Positions 1 to 8,277 of a stretch of DNA of 32,490 bases are shown piece by piece. The notes beneath the pieces are model-generated. The model was given only the letters and a program-made list of their open reading frames with translations, was not told where the DNA came from and ran no database searches. Position 1 is the stretch's first letter. The number at the start of each line of letters is the position of its first letter. Source of the stretch: Thermotogaceae bacterium. Its GTDB lineage: Bacteria; Thermotogota; Thermotogae; MWEM01. The position numbers were made by a program, and so were the translations under genes. The stretch covers positions 1 to 32,490 of the forward strand of contig JAAYCF010000178.1 in the NCBI GenBank assembly GCA_012744415.1, given 5' to 3'.

Positions 1-2
1 TA

Positions 3-956
3 TTCCGCAAAAACACGCCGCCTTACACGACGAAAGACGCGATCCGAATGGGGACCTATATGCGGATTTGTTTGGGCACAGAGAAAAACCCGCATACCCT
101 GATCGACGCGATGATGAGGGAAGTTACGCGGGTCGAAAACAAGTATTCTTTCCATAATGAAGAAAATATACTCGCAGAAATCAACCGGAACGGCGAAAAC
201 TGGACTTATGTGGATGAAGAAACGAGGTTTATCCTGGAAAGATCATATGAGTTGGCGCTGATCACGAAAGGCGCTTTTGATCCCGCTCTCGGACGTTTGA
301 CGAAGTTATGGGGCTTCGACCAGATCGATAAGGATGATTTTGTGTTTCGCGTACCGACCCCCGAAGAGATCGAAACCGCCCTCAAGGCATCGGGATACCG
401 TAACCTTGAGATTCAAGAGGATACGGTACGCCTAATAAACGGCGCGCTTCTGGACCTCGGCGGGATCGTTAAGGGGTACGCGATTGACCGTTGTGTTCAA
501 GTCGCGCGAGAATTGGACCCGGACGCCACCGGCTACGTCGATATCGGCGGCGATATCGGCATTATCGGCCCAAAGTTTGGGGGAGCCGACTGGATTATCG
601 GTGTTCAATCTCCCCGAGAAATCGAGGGTGTATCGCTGATGGCCTCGGTTTTTATGAAAACCGGCGGGATCGCTACCTCGGGCGATTATCAGCGGTACTA
701 TGAAATCGAGGGTCAACGGTATCACCACATCTTAAACGCGGAGACGGGAAAACCTTCCACCGGAACGGTATCGGCGACCGTGATCGCGCAGAATTCGATG
801 GATGCGGATGCCTTCGCGACGGCGGGTATGATTCTGGATGAGGACTATGTTCTACAAATATTGCCGCGTCTGGGCGGCCAGGCATTGCTTATCGATCCGA
901 AATTGAGCAAACGTTCCACGGACGGATGGGCTTCTTTCGAGAAAAACGACCCGTGA
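3..956 (+). CDS. apbE: FAD:protein FMN transferase, ApbE family (5' partial)
   Basis: ApbE transfers FMN from FAD onto a Thr/Ser of target flavoproteins, usually outside the cytoplasmic membrane. Family landmarks are visible. An MGTYMRI start-of-domain motif is encoded from position 48. The DLGGIVKGYAID segment lies at about residues 136-148 counted from that Met, followed by the YVDIGGDIGIIG strand. HHILNAETGKPSTG and the late Asp/Thr segment DADAFATAGM complete the FAD and metal site. The frame is open upstream to the window edge, and the family normally has a signal peptide or lipobox before MGT. I therefore treat the true start as lying before base 1 and the gene as truncated by the window; ATG 48 is only an internal Met. 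It begins the gene chain that continues with the NusG-II, HepA and Maf genes, and no terminator follows it. Confidence 0.9.
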   Translation, partial: FRKNTPPYTTKDAIRMGTYMRICLGTEKNPHTLIDAMMREVTRVENKYSFHNEENILAEINRNGENWTYVDEETRFILERSYELALITKGAFDPALGRLTKLWGFDQIDKDDFVFRVPTPEEIETALKASGYRNLEIQEDTVRLINGALLDLGGIVKGYAIDRCVQVARELDPDATGYVDIGGDIGIIGPKFGGADWIIGVQSPREIEGVSLMASVFMKTGGIATSGDYQRYYEIEGQRYHHILNAETGKPSTGTVSATVIAQNSMDADAFATAGMILDEDYVLQILPRLGGQALLIDPKLSKRSTDGWASFEKNDP

Positions 957-1004
957 AACGAGAACGGACACCCTGAAACGGTGGGACGATTAAGGCAAAT
1001 GGCG

Positions 1005-1445
1005 ATGGATAACCGAAGAAACTTATTCAAAAAAATATCGGCGCGTCCGTTAATGCGTAAAAACGATTTACTTGTAATCGGAGGTGTTTTTGTCCTCTCG
1101 TTCGCGCTTTCGTTTCTGATCCCCCAGCATCAAACTGCATCTATTGTAATCGTAGAAGTAGATGGCCGAGAAGCTTACCGGTTTTCTATTCAAAAAGATA
1201 GCGAGTACCCCATTCGAGGCTGCCATCCCGTGGGGGGAACGAACCCGGTTTCCCACACGTTGCATATCCGCGATGGTCAGGTTTACGTCGAAGACGCGCA
1301 GTGCCGGGACAAGCTATGCGAGAAGATGGGAAAAATAGATCATCCAGGACAAATCATCGTCTGTGTTCCTTACAAAGTTCTGATTCGCATTGAAGGTTAC
1401 CAAGTCAATGAAAATGGCGCGTCTCCGGATGCCGTGACTCGATAA
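1005..1445 (+). CDS. NusG domain II-containing membrane-anchored protein
   Basis: A protein of about 146 residues with one N-terminal membrane segment (roughly residues 20-40, DLLVIGGVFVLSFALSFLIP) and a small extracytoplasmic beta domain. The domain contains VEVDGREAYRFSI, a Cys-containing RGCHPVGG stretch and CRDKLCEKMGKI. This is the pattern of the NusG domain II family (PF07009) that is commonly encoded next to HepA/Gx proteins and ApbE. Its function is unknown and it should not be equated with the transcription factor NusG. Start choice: ATG 1005 has AAGG nine bases upstream. ATG 999 and GTG 981 are in frame but poorly spaced, and ATG 1053 would sit directly before the membrane segment. 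The gene is 48 bases after apbE and 13 before the next gene, so it is likely co-transcribed. Confidence 0.8.
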   Translation: MDNRRNLFKKISARPLMRKNDLLVIGGVFVLSFALSFLIPQHQTASIVIVEVDGREAYRFSIQKDSEYPIRGCHPVGGTNPVSHTLHIRDGQVYVEDAQCRDKLCEKMGKIDHPGQIIVCVPYKVLIRIEGYQVNENGASPDAVTR

Positions 1446-1458
1446 AGGGCGGTGCGGC

Positions 1459-1968
1459 GTGGAGAACAATCAGAAGGTCGTTCGGATCGCTTTATACGTT
1501 TCGCTTGCTTTAGCGGTCTATCTCATTGAGGCCTTTATCCCTGTTCCAGTACCCATACCGGGCTTTAAATGGGGGTTTTCTAATTTTGTCGTGTTAATGT
1601 CCCTGATGGCGTTAGATACGCGCGGTGTCCTATGGGTCGTCGTTTTAAAGGTGTTGTTAGGCAGTTTCCTAACCGGGAAATTTCTTTCCCCGGTTTTCTT
1701 TATCAGCTTCTTCGGGAATGTCAGCGGCGCGTTGGCCATGATCGCGGTTTCGAAAACAAGCTGCTTCGGCTATATCGGTATCAGTGTCATAGGCGCCTTT
1801 GCGAGCAACCTGGCGCAGATTGGGATCTGCGGCGTATGGTTGTTGCGCTCCGCTTATATTTGGTATTTTTTTCCATATATCGCCGTCATGGGGACGGTTT
1901 CAAGCGTTCTGAACGCACTAGTAGCTAAGGGAGGGGAACAATGGTTCCAAACCTATCAACGGACGTGA
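1459..1968 (+). CDS. Gx / heptaprenyl diphosphate synthase component I-like membrane protein (HepA family)
   Basis: A hydrophobic protein of 169 residues with about five membrane helices. VVRIALYVSLALAVYLIEAF opens it, and the loop PVPIPGFKWGFSNFVVLMSL is typical of the Gx transporter/HepA-component family (PF07456). The name component I of heptaprenyl diphosphate synthase is historical. The fold resembles small S-component-like transport proteins, so the substrate is uncertain. Start is GTG 1459, preceded by AAAGGGCGG. The 3' end overlaps the Maf gene by 28 bases, pointing to translational coupling. The pairing with the NusG-II gene just upstream is a recurring arrangement in Firmicutes and Thermotogota (family knowledge, not searched). 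Confidence 0.82.
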   Translation: MENNQKVVRIALYVSLALAVYLIEAFIPVPVPIPGFKWGFSNFVVLMSLMALDTRGVLWVVVLKVLLGSFLTGKFLSPVFFISFFGNVSGALAMIAVSKTSCFGYIGISVIGAFASNLAQIGICGVWLLRSAYIWYFFPYIAVMGTVSSVLNALVAKGGEQWFQTYQRT

Positions 1969-2597
1969 ATCATCCGGAGAATTTTATAATAGTCCTGGGT
2001 TCAAGCAGCCCAAGACGCAAAGAGCTATGCGCGCGCTTCGGGTTGCCGATTGTCACGGTTGACCCGGATGTCGTCGAAGAAGCGCTGACACAAAGGTTTA
2101 GAATCCCTCAAGAAATCACGACCGAAATCGCGCTGGCAAAACTCCGGGCGACCGAAAGGGCAATGGCGGAGGAATTGGCGGAGAAGATCAGAGGAAAAAA
2201 CCGTGTGCTTATCGCTGCGGATACGATGGTTTTTTTGGGAGAAGAACGCATGGGGAAACCTCAACATCCCGAACAGGCCGAAGAGATGCTGCACAAGCTA
2301 TCAGGCAAATGGCACGACGTGTATACCGGGGTGGGGATGAAGCTTGTTTGGAACGGCTCGCGAGAGCAGCAGATGTATTTTTGCGAACGAACGCGCGTCT
2401 TGTTTCGAAAATTGCCTGATGAAGCGATACAGAAGTATGTGCGTTCGGGAGTTCCTTTGGATAAGGCCGGAGCTTACGGCATACAGGACGAGGGTGGATT
2501 CTTTGTGGACCAGATCAGAGGAGATTTTTACAATGTGATGGGCTTTCCTTTAGGAAGAATATGGGAATTGTTATATAATAACGGTGCGATTCGATGA
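1941..2597 (+). CDS. maf: Maf family nucleoside triphosphate pyrophosphatase
   Basis: Maf proteins hydrolyse non-canonical or modified NTPs (dTTP/UTP or 7-methyl-GTP, depending on subfamily) to the monophosphate and pyrophosphate in the cytoplasm. The 218-residue product has the signature GSSSPRRKEL at residues 20-29, the catalytic-base region IAADTMV at 91-97 and the late motif DKAGAYGIQDEGG. Length is normal for the family (about 190-210) plus a short N-terminal extension. Start ATG 1941 follows GGAGGGG with good spacing and lies inside the end of the previous gene. The stop overlaps the RadC start by four bases. The SSPRR and DKAGAYGIQ motifs favour the dTTPase/YhdE-like group, but exact substrate preference cannot be settled from motifs alone. 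Confidence 0.93.
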   Translation: MVPNLSTDVNHPENFIIVLGSSSPRRKELCARFGLPIVTVDPDVVEEALTQRFRIPQEITTEIALAKLRATERAMAEELAEKIRGKNRVLIAADTMVFLGEERMGKPQHPEQAEEMLHKLSGKWHDVYTGVGMKLVWNGSREQQMYFCERTRVLFRKLPDEAIQKYVRSGVPLDKAGAYGIQDEGGFFVDQIRGDFYNVMGFPLGRIWELLYNNGAIR

Positions 2598-3310
2598 TGC
2601 CTCGAGAGAAGCTGAAGAGATTTGGTTCCGGTAGCCTGACAAATGAAGAGCTATTGGCGATATTGCTGAGGACGGGAACGCCGGAAAGAAACGTTCTGCT
2701 TCTCGCTGAAGAGTGTTTGGGATACTACGAGGGGTCTCTTTATGCGCTCCAACGGGAAACGCTCGAAGGGTTGAGCCGTTTGAAGGGCATTGGGTCGGTA
2801 AAGGCGATTACGATTCAGTCCGCATTGGAATTAGGGGTTCGCTATTACAAAGAGCGCATGGCGCTAAAAACGAAGATAGCCGATCCGGAAGATGTCTTTG
2901 TTTTTTGTTTGGAAATGTCTTTGCTGGACCAGGAGCACGTCCGCGTCCTATCGTTGGATTCGAAAAATCACGTGATCGGTTTTGATGATGTGACGAAAGG
3001 AACGGTGAACGCTTCGCTGATCCATCCGAGAGAGGTATTCCGGAAGGCTATCTTGCATTCGGCGGTAGCGATCATTCTGGTGCATAACCACCCGTCGGGA
3101 GATCCGCTTCCGAGTATAGAGGATCGGAAGATAACGGAAAAAATAACACAAAGCGGTGAACTCCTCTCTATCCCGTGCCGGGACCACGTGATCATCGGGA
3201 AAGGCTGTTTTTACAGTTTTACCGCCGGAAAGACATTTTGGAAGGGAGACATCGAGAATGGAACAGAACCCCGAACTGCAGAAATTGCTGAAGTTGAAAG
3301 AAGCCCTTAA
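2594..3310 (+). CDS. radC: RadC/MPN+ (JAMM) domain protein
   Basis: The 238-residue product shows the usual RadC layout. An N-terminal UPF0758 helical segment (KLKRFGSGSLTNEELLAILL) is followed by a helix-hairpin-helix around LSRLKGIGSVKA (residues 60-71). A C-terminal MPN+ domain carries the metal-binding HNHPSGD at 164-170, followed by the helix with IEDRKIT. The historical role in DNA repair is doubtful; the biochemical role is unknown although a metalloprotease-like site is present. The start overlaps the maf stop by four bases (ATGA-type coupling). The last 18 or so residues, after the normal family end near CFYSFTAGK, are encoded in DNA shared with the next gene, which starts inside this one at 3258. 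Confidence 0.92.
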   Translation: MMPREKLKRFGSGSLTNEELLAILLRTGTPERNVLLLAEECLGYYEGSLYALQRETLEGLSRLKGIGSVKAITIQSALELGVRYYKERMALKTKIADPEDVFVFCLEMSLLDQEHVRVLSLDSKNHVIGFDDVTKGTVNASLIHPREVFRKAILHSAVAIILVHNHPSGDPLPSIEDRKITEKITQSGELLSIPCRDHVIIGKGCFYSFTAGKTFWKGDIENGTEPRTAEIAEVERSP

Positions 3311-4538
3311 ATCCGATTACGAGAAAAAAACCGGAAAAAAAATAGAACCGAAAGAAGAGAAAAAAAACAGAATTCAACTCTCCGAAGAGCTCAAAAAGCG
3401 TATTGTCAGCGATGTAAATCTGCCCTTGCACCTGGACGAGATCCGAACTCCCCTGGATATCGAAAAGAGCTGTATGGAGGTTCAAGACCAGAGATTATTT
3501 GATTTCGTCGAAAAGAATACGGATCAAGTCCGCGACCAAGTGCTTTCCGAAAACCTCGAAAATATCATGCTCATGCTGAAGGGACGTTCCCAAGAGGCCG
3601 TGAAGAACCTGGAGAGCCTTTACATGAAAGGCAAGAACGACTTCGTCTATTTCAACCTCTTGTTGGCGGGGTTGCTTTCGGGAGAAGAGATCGAGAAAGG
3701 GATCGCCGGTTTTTTGGCCGAGCAATCCCGGTCGGCTTACCCCTTTTTGTTGATGCTGTTTTATTCGCTGTTCCGGTACAAAAGCTTTCAAATCGTGAAA
3801 AAGACGGTCCCGTTGTTGCTAAAAACCGATCCGAATGAGCTTCATGCCTTATTTTTCCAGATGCTTCAAATAGATGATAAAGAAATCGCCAAATTCAGCT
3901 CGATCCTCTACCGAAAGAATGAGTACAAAGAATTCCAGAACATCGTCAAGCTACTCCCTTTTTTCGTGAATAAAGACGGAACGAACTACCAATACACGCT
4001 CGACGCGCTCGTCAAGAAAGATACCCATCGCTGTTCCCGGGTTTATTACGAGTATGTGAGCCAAGAAAAGGGGTTGGAACCGGAAGAAACCGCGAAATGC
4101 CCTTTAGGCCTCTATATTTTAGGGAGAAAGGCGCTTCAAAACAATGACATTGAGAGAGCGCAGAACTGTGCCTCGCGGCTGGTGGCTTATAACGATCCTT
4201 ATGGGCAGCTATTGACAGCGGCGTTAAAATTTGGTTCAGGGAAAAATTCCGAGTCGATGCGGCTTTTGCATGAATTGCTACTTCCATTCGAGAGAGTCAT
4301 CGTGACTTGGCTTAGTGGGCAACATGTTGCCTACAAAGGGGTGGGAGTCCTCCTTAAACCATTGAAAAAGAACACCATCGTCTTTCCGGTTCCTGCCGAT
4401 TTCGAGCAATTTCAGGGAATTATGGAAGAGAGTCTGACAGTATGGGACGACTTTGAAGTGTTTTTCTATCCTTATGAAGAGTTCCGGTGTTTCTTCGGTT
4501 CCCGGTTGTGTACCTTAGCCTACAAGGGGAAGAAATAA
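3258..4538 (+). CDS. Uncharacterised helical protein in the maf-radC-tsaB operon
   Basis: A soluble product of 426 residues with no signal peptide or clear membrane helix. The first 50 residues are Lys/Glu rich and probably coiled or disordered. From about residue 95 on, repeated amphipathic helices suggest an alpha-solenoid/TPR-like fold, for example LKGRSQEAVKNLESLYMKGK and YILGRKALQNNDIERAQNCA. The last 90 residues (from LPFERVIVTWLSGQ) look like a separate alpha/beta cap. I recognise no catalytic motif. ATG 3258 is preceded by GAAGGGAGA and lies 53 bases inside radC. The stop overlaps the next ATG by one base (TAATG), so expression is coupled on both sides. A housekeeping role beside the NadC-like protein and TsaB is possible, but no function is claimed. 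Confidence 0.85.
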   Translation: MEQNPELQKLLKLKEALKSDYEKKTGKKIEPKEEKKNRIQLSEELKKRIVSDVNLPLHLDEIRTPLDIEKSCMEVQDQRLFDFVEKNTDQVRDQVLSENLENIMLMLKGRSQEAVKNLESLYMKGKNDFVYFNLLLAGLLSGEEIEKGIAGFLAEQSRSAYPFLLMLFYSLFRYKSFQIVKKTVPLLLKTDPNELHALFFQMLQIDDKEIAKFSSILYRKNEYKEFQNIVKLLPFFVNKDGTNYQYTLDALVKKDTHRCSRVYYEYVSQEKGLEPEETAKCPLGLYILGRKALQNNDIERAQNCASRLVAYNDPYGQLLTAALKFGSGKNSESMRLLHELLLPFERVIVTWLSGQHVAYKGVGVLLKPLKKNTIVFPVPADFEQFQGIMEESLTVWDDFEVFFYPYEEFRCFFGSRLCTLAYKGKK

Positions 4539-5380
4539 TGTCGTTATTCGCGGGAAAGAAAATATTCCAGCCAATGGAAGAATGGCCCGCTTACGAACGG
4601 GAATGGATGGCCAAGGTATCGAATAAAGGCCCTATCCTCTTTACAGGAGAAGGGTTTTTGTCTCAGATCTCGAAGGACTATTCGCTGGAAGTGAACACCT
4701 CTTTCCGGCGAGGAGACTTTGTCGCCAATGAAACGGGTTTGATGACCTTGAGGGGGAAGCTCGGCGCGCTGATTCGCTTCAGGGATGAATTTTTGTACGT
4801 GTATACCCAGACACTCCATCTTTCGACGATGTTGTATCGGCTCAAAGAAACGGTAAAACGCGTCAATCCCCTGGCCTCCGTCATCATCCGGTCGCTTCCT
4901 CCTGTAAAGCCGCTGGATGATTGGTATTTCGAGGCGATCGAGGATGCCAGTTGCATCTGTTGGCCTTCCAGCGTGACCGACGGGGTCGTACATCAGGAGA
5001 TTTGGAAAGAGTATGGGGGGATCGAAAAAACGATCGAGTTCTACCGTCGGGCCTGGAACCCCAGCTTTAAGTTGTTGTTCGAATGTGACCGGCTATCGGA
5101 CGGAATCACGGCGATAAAAAGCGGCGCCGACGGAATCGTTTTAAAAGATTTGAAAAGCGAGATGGTGGGTGAGATCGTCAAAGCTTTACGGGAACGATTT
5201 AAAAAAATATATCTGGAGTACTGCGGGGATATCACGCTTCAAAACGTGGACCAATACGCTTCGCTGGGGTTGGACGCGCTTTCTACCTATCGGATTGACC
5301 TCCCGAAAGCTTCCACTTTATCCGAGATGGTCTACACGTTAATCCCTGCCCCCGATACGGATGAACCGGAACAATCTTGA
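4538..5380 (+). CDS. NadC-like (quinolinate phosphoribosyltransferase fold) protein, probably non-catalytic
   Basis: The 280-residue product follows the layout of nicotinate-nucleotide pyrophosphorylase/ModD. An N-terminal swivel-like part includes RRGDFVANETGLM and GALIRFRDEFLYV (compare the NadC segment with LVAKEDGVVAG). A C-terminal half-barrel includes FECDRLSDGITAIKSGADGI, then YLEYCGDITLQNVDQYASLG. This matches the NadC phosphate-binding EASGGI and GVDxIS region, with SGGI replaced by CGDI. The family's catalytic TRKTTPG and HR motifs are not visible; the corresponding stretch reads IIRSLPPVKPLDDW. It is therefore either a divergent enzyme or a pseudo-enzyme. Start ATG 4538 overlaps the previous stop (TAATG) with AAGGGGAAG upstream, and the upstream in-frame ATG at 4487 lies inside the neighbour. 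It overlaps tsaB by 20 bases. Confidence 0.72.
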   Translation: MSLFAGKKIFQPMEEWPAYEREWMAKVSNKGPILFTGEGFLSQISKDYSLEVNTSFRRGDFVANETGLMTLRGKLGALIRFRDEFLYVYTQTLHLSTMLYRLKETVKRVNPLASVIIRSLPPVKPLDDWYFEAIEDASCICWPSSVTDGVVHQEIWKEYGGIEKTIEFYRRAWNPSFKLLFECDRLSDGITAIKSGADGIVLKDLKSEMVGEIVKALRERFKKIYLEYCGDITLQNVDQYASLGLDALSTYRIDLPKASTLSEMVYTLIPAPDTDEPEQS

Positions 5381-6077
5381 AGGGAAAGGTCGGGCGGGCT
5401 CGGCTTTTCTCCTGATCGATGCCAGCTGTTCAACGAATCTCATTGCCTTAGTCGTACCGGACCGTCAGGTGCGACTAACGCGGACTTTTCCGGGCCGGGA
5501 GTATCCGGGGGAAAACTTGTTGTCCGCGTGCGAAGCGTGGCTGGATGGGTGCGCGATAAAGGGAGAGGATCTGGATTATTTCGCTACATCACACGGACCG
5601 GGGTCTCTGACAGGGTTGCGTGTCGCCGGCTCTTTCATACGCACTTTAGCCCAAGTATTCCGTAAACCGGTTATCACGCTTAACAGTCTCTGGGTGCTTG
5701 AGCGGTCGCTGGGTCAAGAGGAGCGCGAAGTCGTGACCATTATTCAAGCAAGGCAAGACCGGTATTTTGTTCGGTTCCGAAGCGCCCAGGATTCGGATGA
5801 TTACGCCTTGCTGACCGGAGAGGAGCTCTTCGAGCGCCGTCCTCCCGAGGCTTTTTATTGTTTGGAGGAAAGGTGCGATCTCATTCGCCGATTTCCGGAC
5901 CGATTCGCCGGGAGCGATTACGTCTTACAAAGATTGGATCCGGATTGCTATATCGAGGGTGTGGCGCAAGCGATTCAAAATAGAGCCGGAAAAGAATACC
6001 ATGAAATCGCTCTGCATTACGGTGGTCAATCCGTTGCCGAAGAAGTGTTTTATCGGAAAAAAGGAAGTATGATATAA
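5361..6077 (+). CDS. tsaB: tRNA N6-threonylcarbamoyladenosine biosynthesis protein TsaB
   Basis: TsaB is the scaffold partner of TsaD and TsaE for t6A37 formation in ANN-decoding tRNAs. The 238-residue product has the ASKHA N-terminal phosphate loop region FLLIDASCSTNLIAL at 16-30 and the diagnostic SHGPGSLTGLRVAGSF at 77-92. The remaining C-terminal half is shorter and divergent, as in most TsaB proteins. The ATG is 20 bases inside the preceding gene. Its last codons overlap a strong extended -10 promoter for the Asp23 gene (6070-6078). This is the last gene of the overlapping chain that begins with apbE. I see no TsaD or TsaE in the window. Confidence 0.9.
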   Translation: MNRNNLEGKGRAGSAFLLIDASCSTNLIALVVPDRQVRLTRTFPGREYPGENLLSACEAWLDGCAIKGEDLDYFATSHGPGSLTGLRVAGSFIRTLAQVFRKPVITLNSLWVLERSLGQEEREVVTIIQARQDRYFVRFRSAQDSDDYALLTGEELFERRPPEAFYCLEERCDLIRRFPDRFAGSDYVLQRLDPDCYIEGVAQAIQNRAGKEYHEIALHYGGQSVAEEVFYRKKGSMI

Positions 6078-6078
6078 T
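6070..6078 (+). promoter_or_regulatory. Extended -10 promoter for the Asp23-fakA pair
   Basis: TGATATAAT (TG-n-TATAAT) sits at the very end of tsaB, with only a weak -35 (TTATCG at 6050-6055, 17-base spacer). It would give a transcript starting near 6085, about 33 bases before the Asp23 ATG. AAGGAGG lies at 6104-6110. Confidence 0.6.
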
Positions 6079-6117
6079 GCGAAACCTTTTTCTCGGTCAT
6101 ATCAAGGAGGTTGAAAA

Positions 6118-6450
6118 ATGAAAATCCAGAACGCTTTGGGTGATATTGTCATTGGCGTCGGCGTGTTTAAAAAGATCGTATTCCAATCGCTCCTGGAGAG
6201 TTACGGACTCGTAAAAATGGATGATGTCAATATTCTTAATAAATATCTTGGCGGCGATGACAAAGGCATTCATATTCGTGAAGATGACACCGGAATTACC
6301 GTGGATGTTTTTCCGGTCATTTCGTATGGGATGAAGATCGATCAAGTTTCCCTGAATGCCCAAGAAAATATCCAATACAATTTTCAGCAGATGCTCGGGG
6401 TCGTTCCCAGGGCCATCAATATTCATGTGTTGGGCATTCATATCGAGTAG
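6118..6450 (+). CDS. Asp23/Gls24 family protein (YloU-like)
   Basis: A small acidic cytoplasmic protein of 110 residues whose opening NALGDIVIGVGVFKKIVFQS and GITVDVFPVISYGMKIDQVS are characteristic of the Asp23/Gls24 family (PF03780). In Firmicutes the short member YloU is encoded directly upstream of the FakA homologue YloV. The same order is seen here with 11 bases between genes, which strengthens both assignments. Function is unclear: Asp23 proteins are envelope-stress or membrane-associated scaffolds. The start has a strong AAGGAGG eight bases upstream and an extended -10 promoter 40 bases upstream. Confidence 0.88.
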   Translation: MKIQNALGDIVIGVGVFKKIVFQSLLESYGLVKMDDVNILNKYLGGDDKGIHIREDDTGITVDVFPVISYGMKIDQVSLNAQENIQYNFQQMLGVVPRAINIHVLGIHIE

Positions 6451-6461
6451 GAGCGTTTCTC

Positions 6462-8252
6462 ATGGACAAACAAACCGATCTGTTGACCTCGCAAGCTTTG
6501 AAAGGAGCCTTTAAAAAGGGTGTAGAGGTTTTATTGCAGCACAAGGACGAAATCAACGCTTTGAACGTCTTTCCCGTTCCTGACGGCGATACGGGGTCGA
6601 ATATGAGCGCGTGCGTGTTGGAAGCTTTGAAAGAATTCGACAAAATCACCTTCGAATCCATGAAAAACGTGGCTCAAGCGATACGGACGGGAACACTGAT
6701 GGGCGCCCGGGGAAATTCCGGCGTGATCTTATCGCAAATTTTCAGTGGATTTTGCGGGACGATCACCAATGCCAACGTTTCCGAGATCAGTATCAAACTC
6801 TTTACCGAAGCCATTCACAAAGGTAATGAAGTGGCAAAAAGCGCCGTTATGAAACCGGTAAGAGGCACAATTCTGACATTGATCGAAGACTTAGCCAATT
6901 ACTCGGCTAAGATTGCGGATTCGACCCCGGACTTTCCCACGTTTTTTCAGCGACTGACGAAGCGGTCTTTTCAATTAGTGGAGAAGACAAGAGAGATGAT
7001 GCCGAAGTTGAAGCAGGCCGGGGTAGTGGATGCCGGAGCTAAAGGATTGGCGTATATCATAGAAGGCTTTTACCGATACTCCATCGGAGAACCGGTTAAC
7101 TTACAGGTAGGCGGAGAGATGAGTGGAACGGCGACGCAAGCGGTTTTCGAACGAGAGACTTTGACCTATCAGTATTGCACAGAATTTATGGCGCATATGT
7201 ATCAAGGCGTGGAAAACGGTAACGTGCGGCAGTTGAAAAAAATCCTTTTAGAGCGCGGGGACTCCCTCGTTCTCGTTCAGGACAGCGCGCTCCTAAAAGG
7301 GCACATCCACACCGATCATCCGGGAGAGATATTCGAAGCGGTTTTGCAATTTGGGGAATTGATGAAAGTAAAAGTAGACAATATGAAGCAACAGCACGAG
7401 TCATTACTGGGAGACACGCAACCGCAAGAAACGGCCGGAGTCATTCTGAACAACGGGCACCAAGGTTCTTCGAGCTCTTTAGGCATGGTGATTTCTTATG
7501 AGGATGAAGAACAGTCGGAGATTCCGGATGTTCCCTTCGTCGATCTCGAAACCGGGGAAGTGGAATTAATGAACGAGGAAGAGACGAAGGAAAACGGTTT
7601 CGTCGCTGTTTCCCCTGGGGAAGGGATCAGCCGGTTGTTCAAAGATTTGAATGTGGACCAGGTGATTTCGGGCGGCCAAACGATGAACCCCTCCACCGCC
7701 GATATTGCCGGGGCGATCGATCGCGTGAAAGCTCGGCACGTCTTCGTGCTGCCGAACAACCCGAATATTACTCTGGCGGCTCAGAGCGCGGCCAGGATGA
7801 TGAGTGGGGACAAGAAGTCCGTCTACATCGTCGACAGCAAGTCAATTCAAGAGGGAATCGCGGCGGTCTTGGCTTTCAATGAGATCGTGACGCCCGAATC
7901 CAACTTCGAGAATATGAATAGCGCGCTCAAAGAAATCGTCTCTATATCTGTCACACACGCGATTCGAGATTCCGAGATAGAAAACAACGAGATTTCCGAA
8001 GGCGAATACCTGTTCTTCGCCAATAAAGAGCTGATCTCTCATGGTATGCTTCGTCAGGATGTCGTTATGGAGGGGTTGGAGAAGGTTGGCTCGGATCGAT
8101 ACCTCACGATCAATATCTATTACGGGATCGATGTTCAAGAGCCGGAAGCGCAGAGACTAAGGGAAACCATAGCGGAGCGTTATCCCGCCGCAGAGATAGA
8201 GGTGTTTGAAGGAAGCCAGCCTCATTATTCCTACTTTATTTCTTTAGAGTGA
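6462..8252 (+). CDS. fakA: Fatty acid kinase catalytic subunit FakA (DAK2/DhaL domain)
   Basis: FakA phosphorylates fatty acids bound to FakB proteins, feeding exogenous acyl chains to phospholipid synthesis. The N-terminal DhaL ATP-binding domain (about 1-200) shows NALNVFPVPDGDTGSNM at 32-48, whose Asp residues bind Mg-ATP. It also has LMGARGNSGVILSQIFSGF at about 84-102 and the lid GVVDAGAKGLAYIIEGFY. The middle and C-terminal regions (from about residue 230) include VISGGQTMNPSTADIAGAI and PNNPNITLAAQSAA, typical of the YloV C-terminal domain. The product has 596 residues, somewhat longer than the usual 540-560. The SD is TAGGAG, and the gene follows the Asp23 gene as yloU-yloV does in Bacillus. 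No FakB (DegV) gene is in the window. Confidence 0.9.
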   Translation: MDKQTDLLTSQALKGAFKKGVEVLLQHKDEINALNVFPVPDGDTGSNMSACVLEALKEFDKITFESMKNVAQAIRTGTLMGARGNSGVILSQIFSGFCGTITNANVSEISIKLFTEAIHKGNEVAKSAVMKPVRGTILTLIEDLANYSAKIADSTPDFPTFFQRLTKRSFQLVEKTREMMPKLKQAGVVDAGAKGLAYIIEGFYRYSIGEPVNLQVGGEMSGTATQAVFERETLTYQYCTEFMAHMYQGVENGNVRQLKKILLERGDSLVLVQDSALLKGHIHTDHPGEIFEAVLQFGELMKVKVDNMKQQHESLLGDTQPQETAGVILNNGHQGSSSSLGMVISYEDEEQSEIPDVPFVDLETGEVELMNEEETKENGFVAVSPGEGISRLFKDLNVDQVISGGQTMNPSTADIAGAIDRVKARHVFVLPNNPNITLAAQSAARMMSGDKKSVYIVDSKSIQEGIAAVLAFNEIVTPESNFENMNSALKEIVSISVTHAIRDSEIENNEISEGEYLFFANKELISHGMLRQDVVMEGLEKVGSDRYLTINIYYGIDVQEPEAQRLRETIAERYPAAEIEVFEGSQPHYSYFISLE

Positions 8253-8277
8253 GCGTTCTCCGGGGTGGGTTGGCGCG

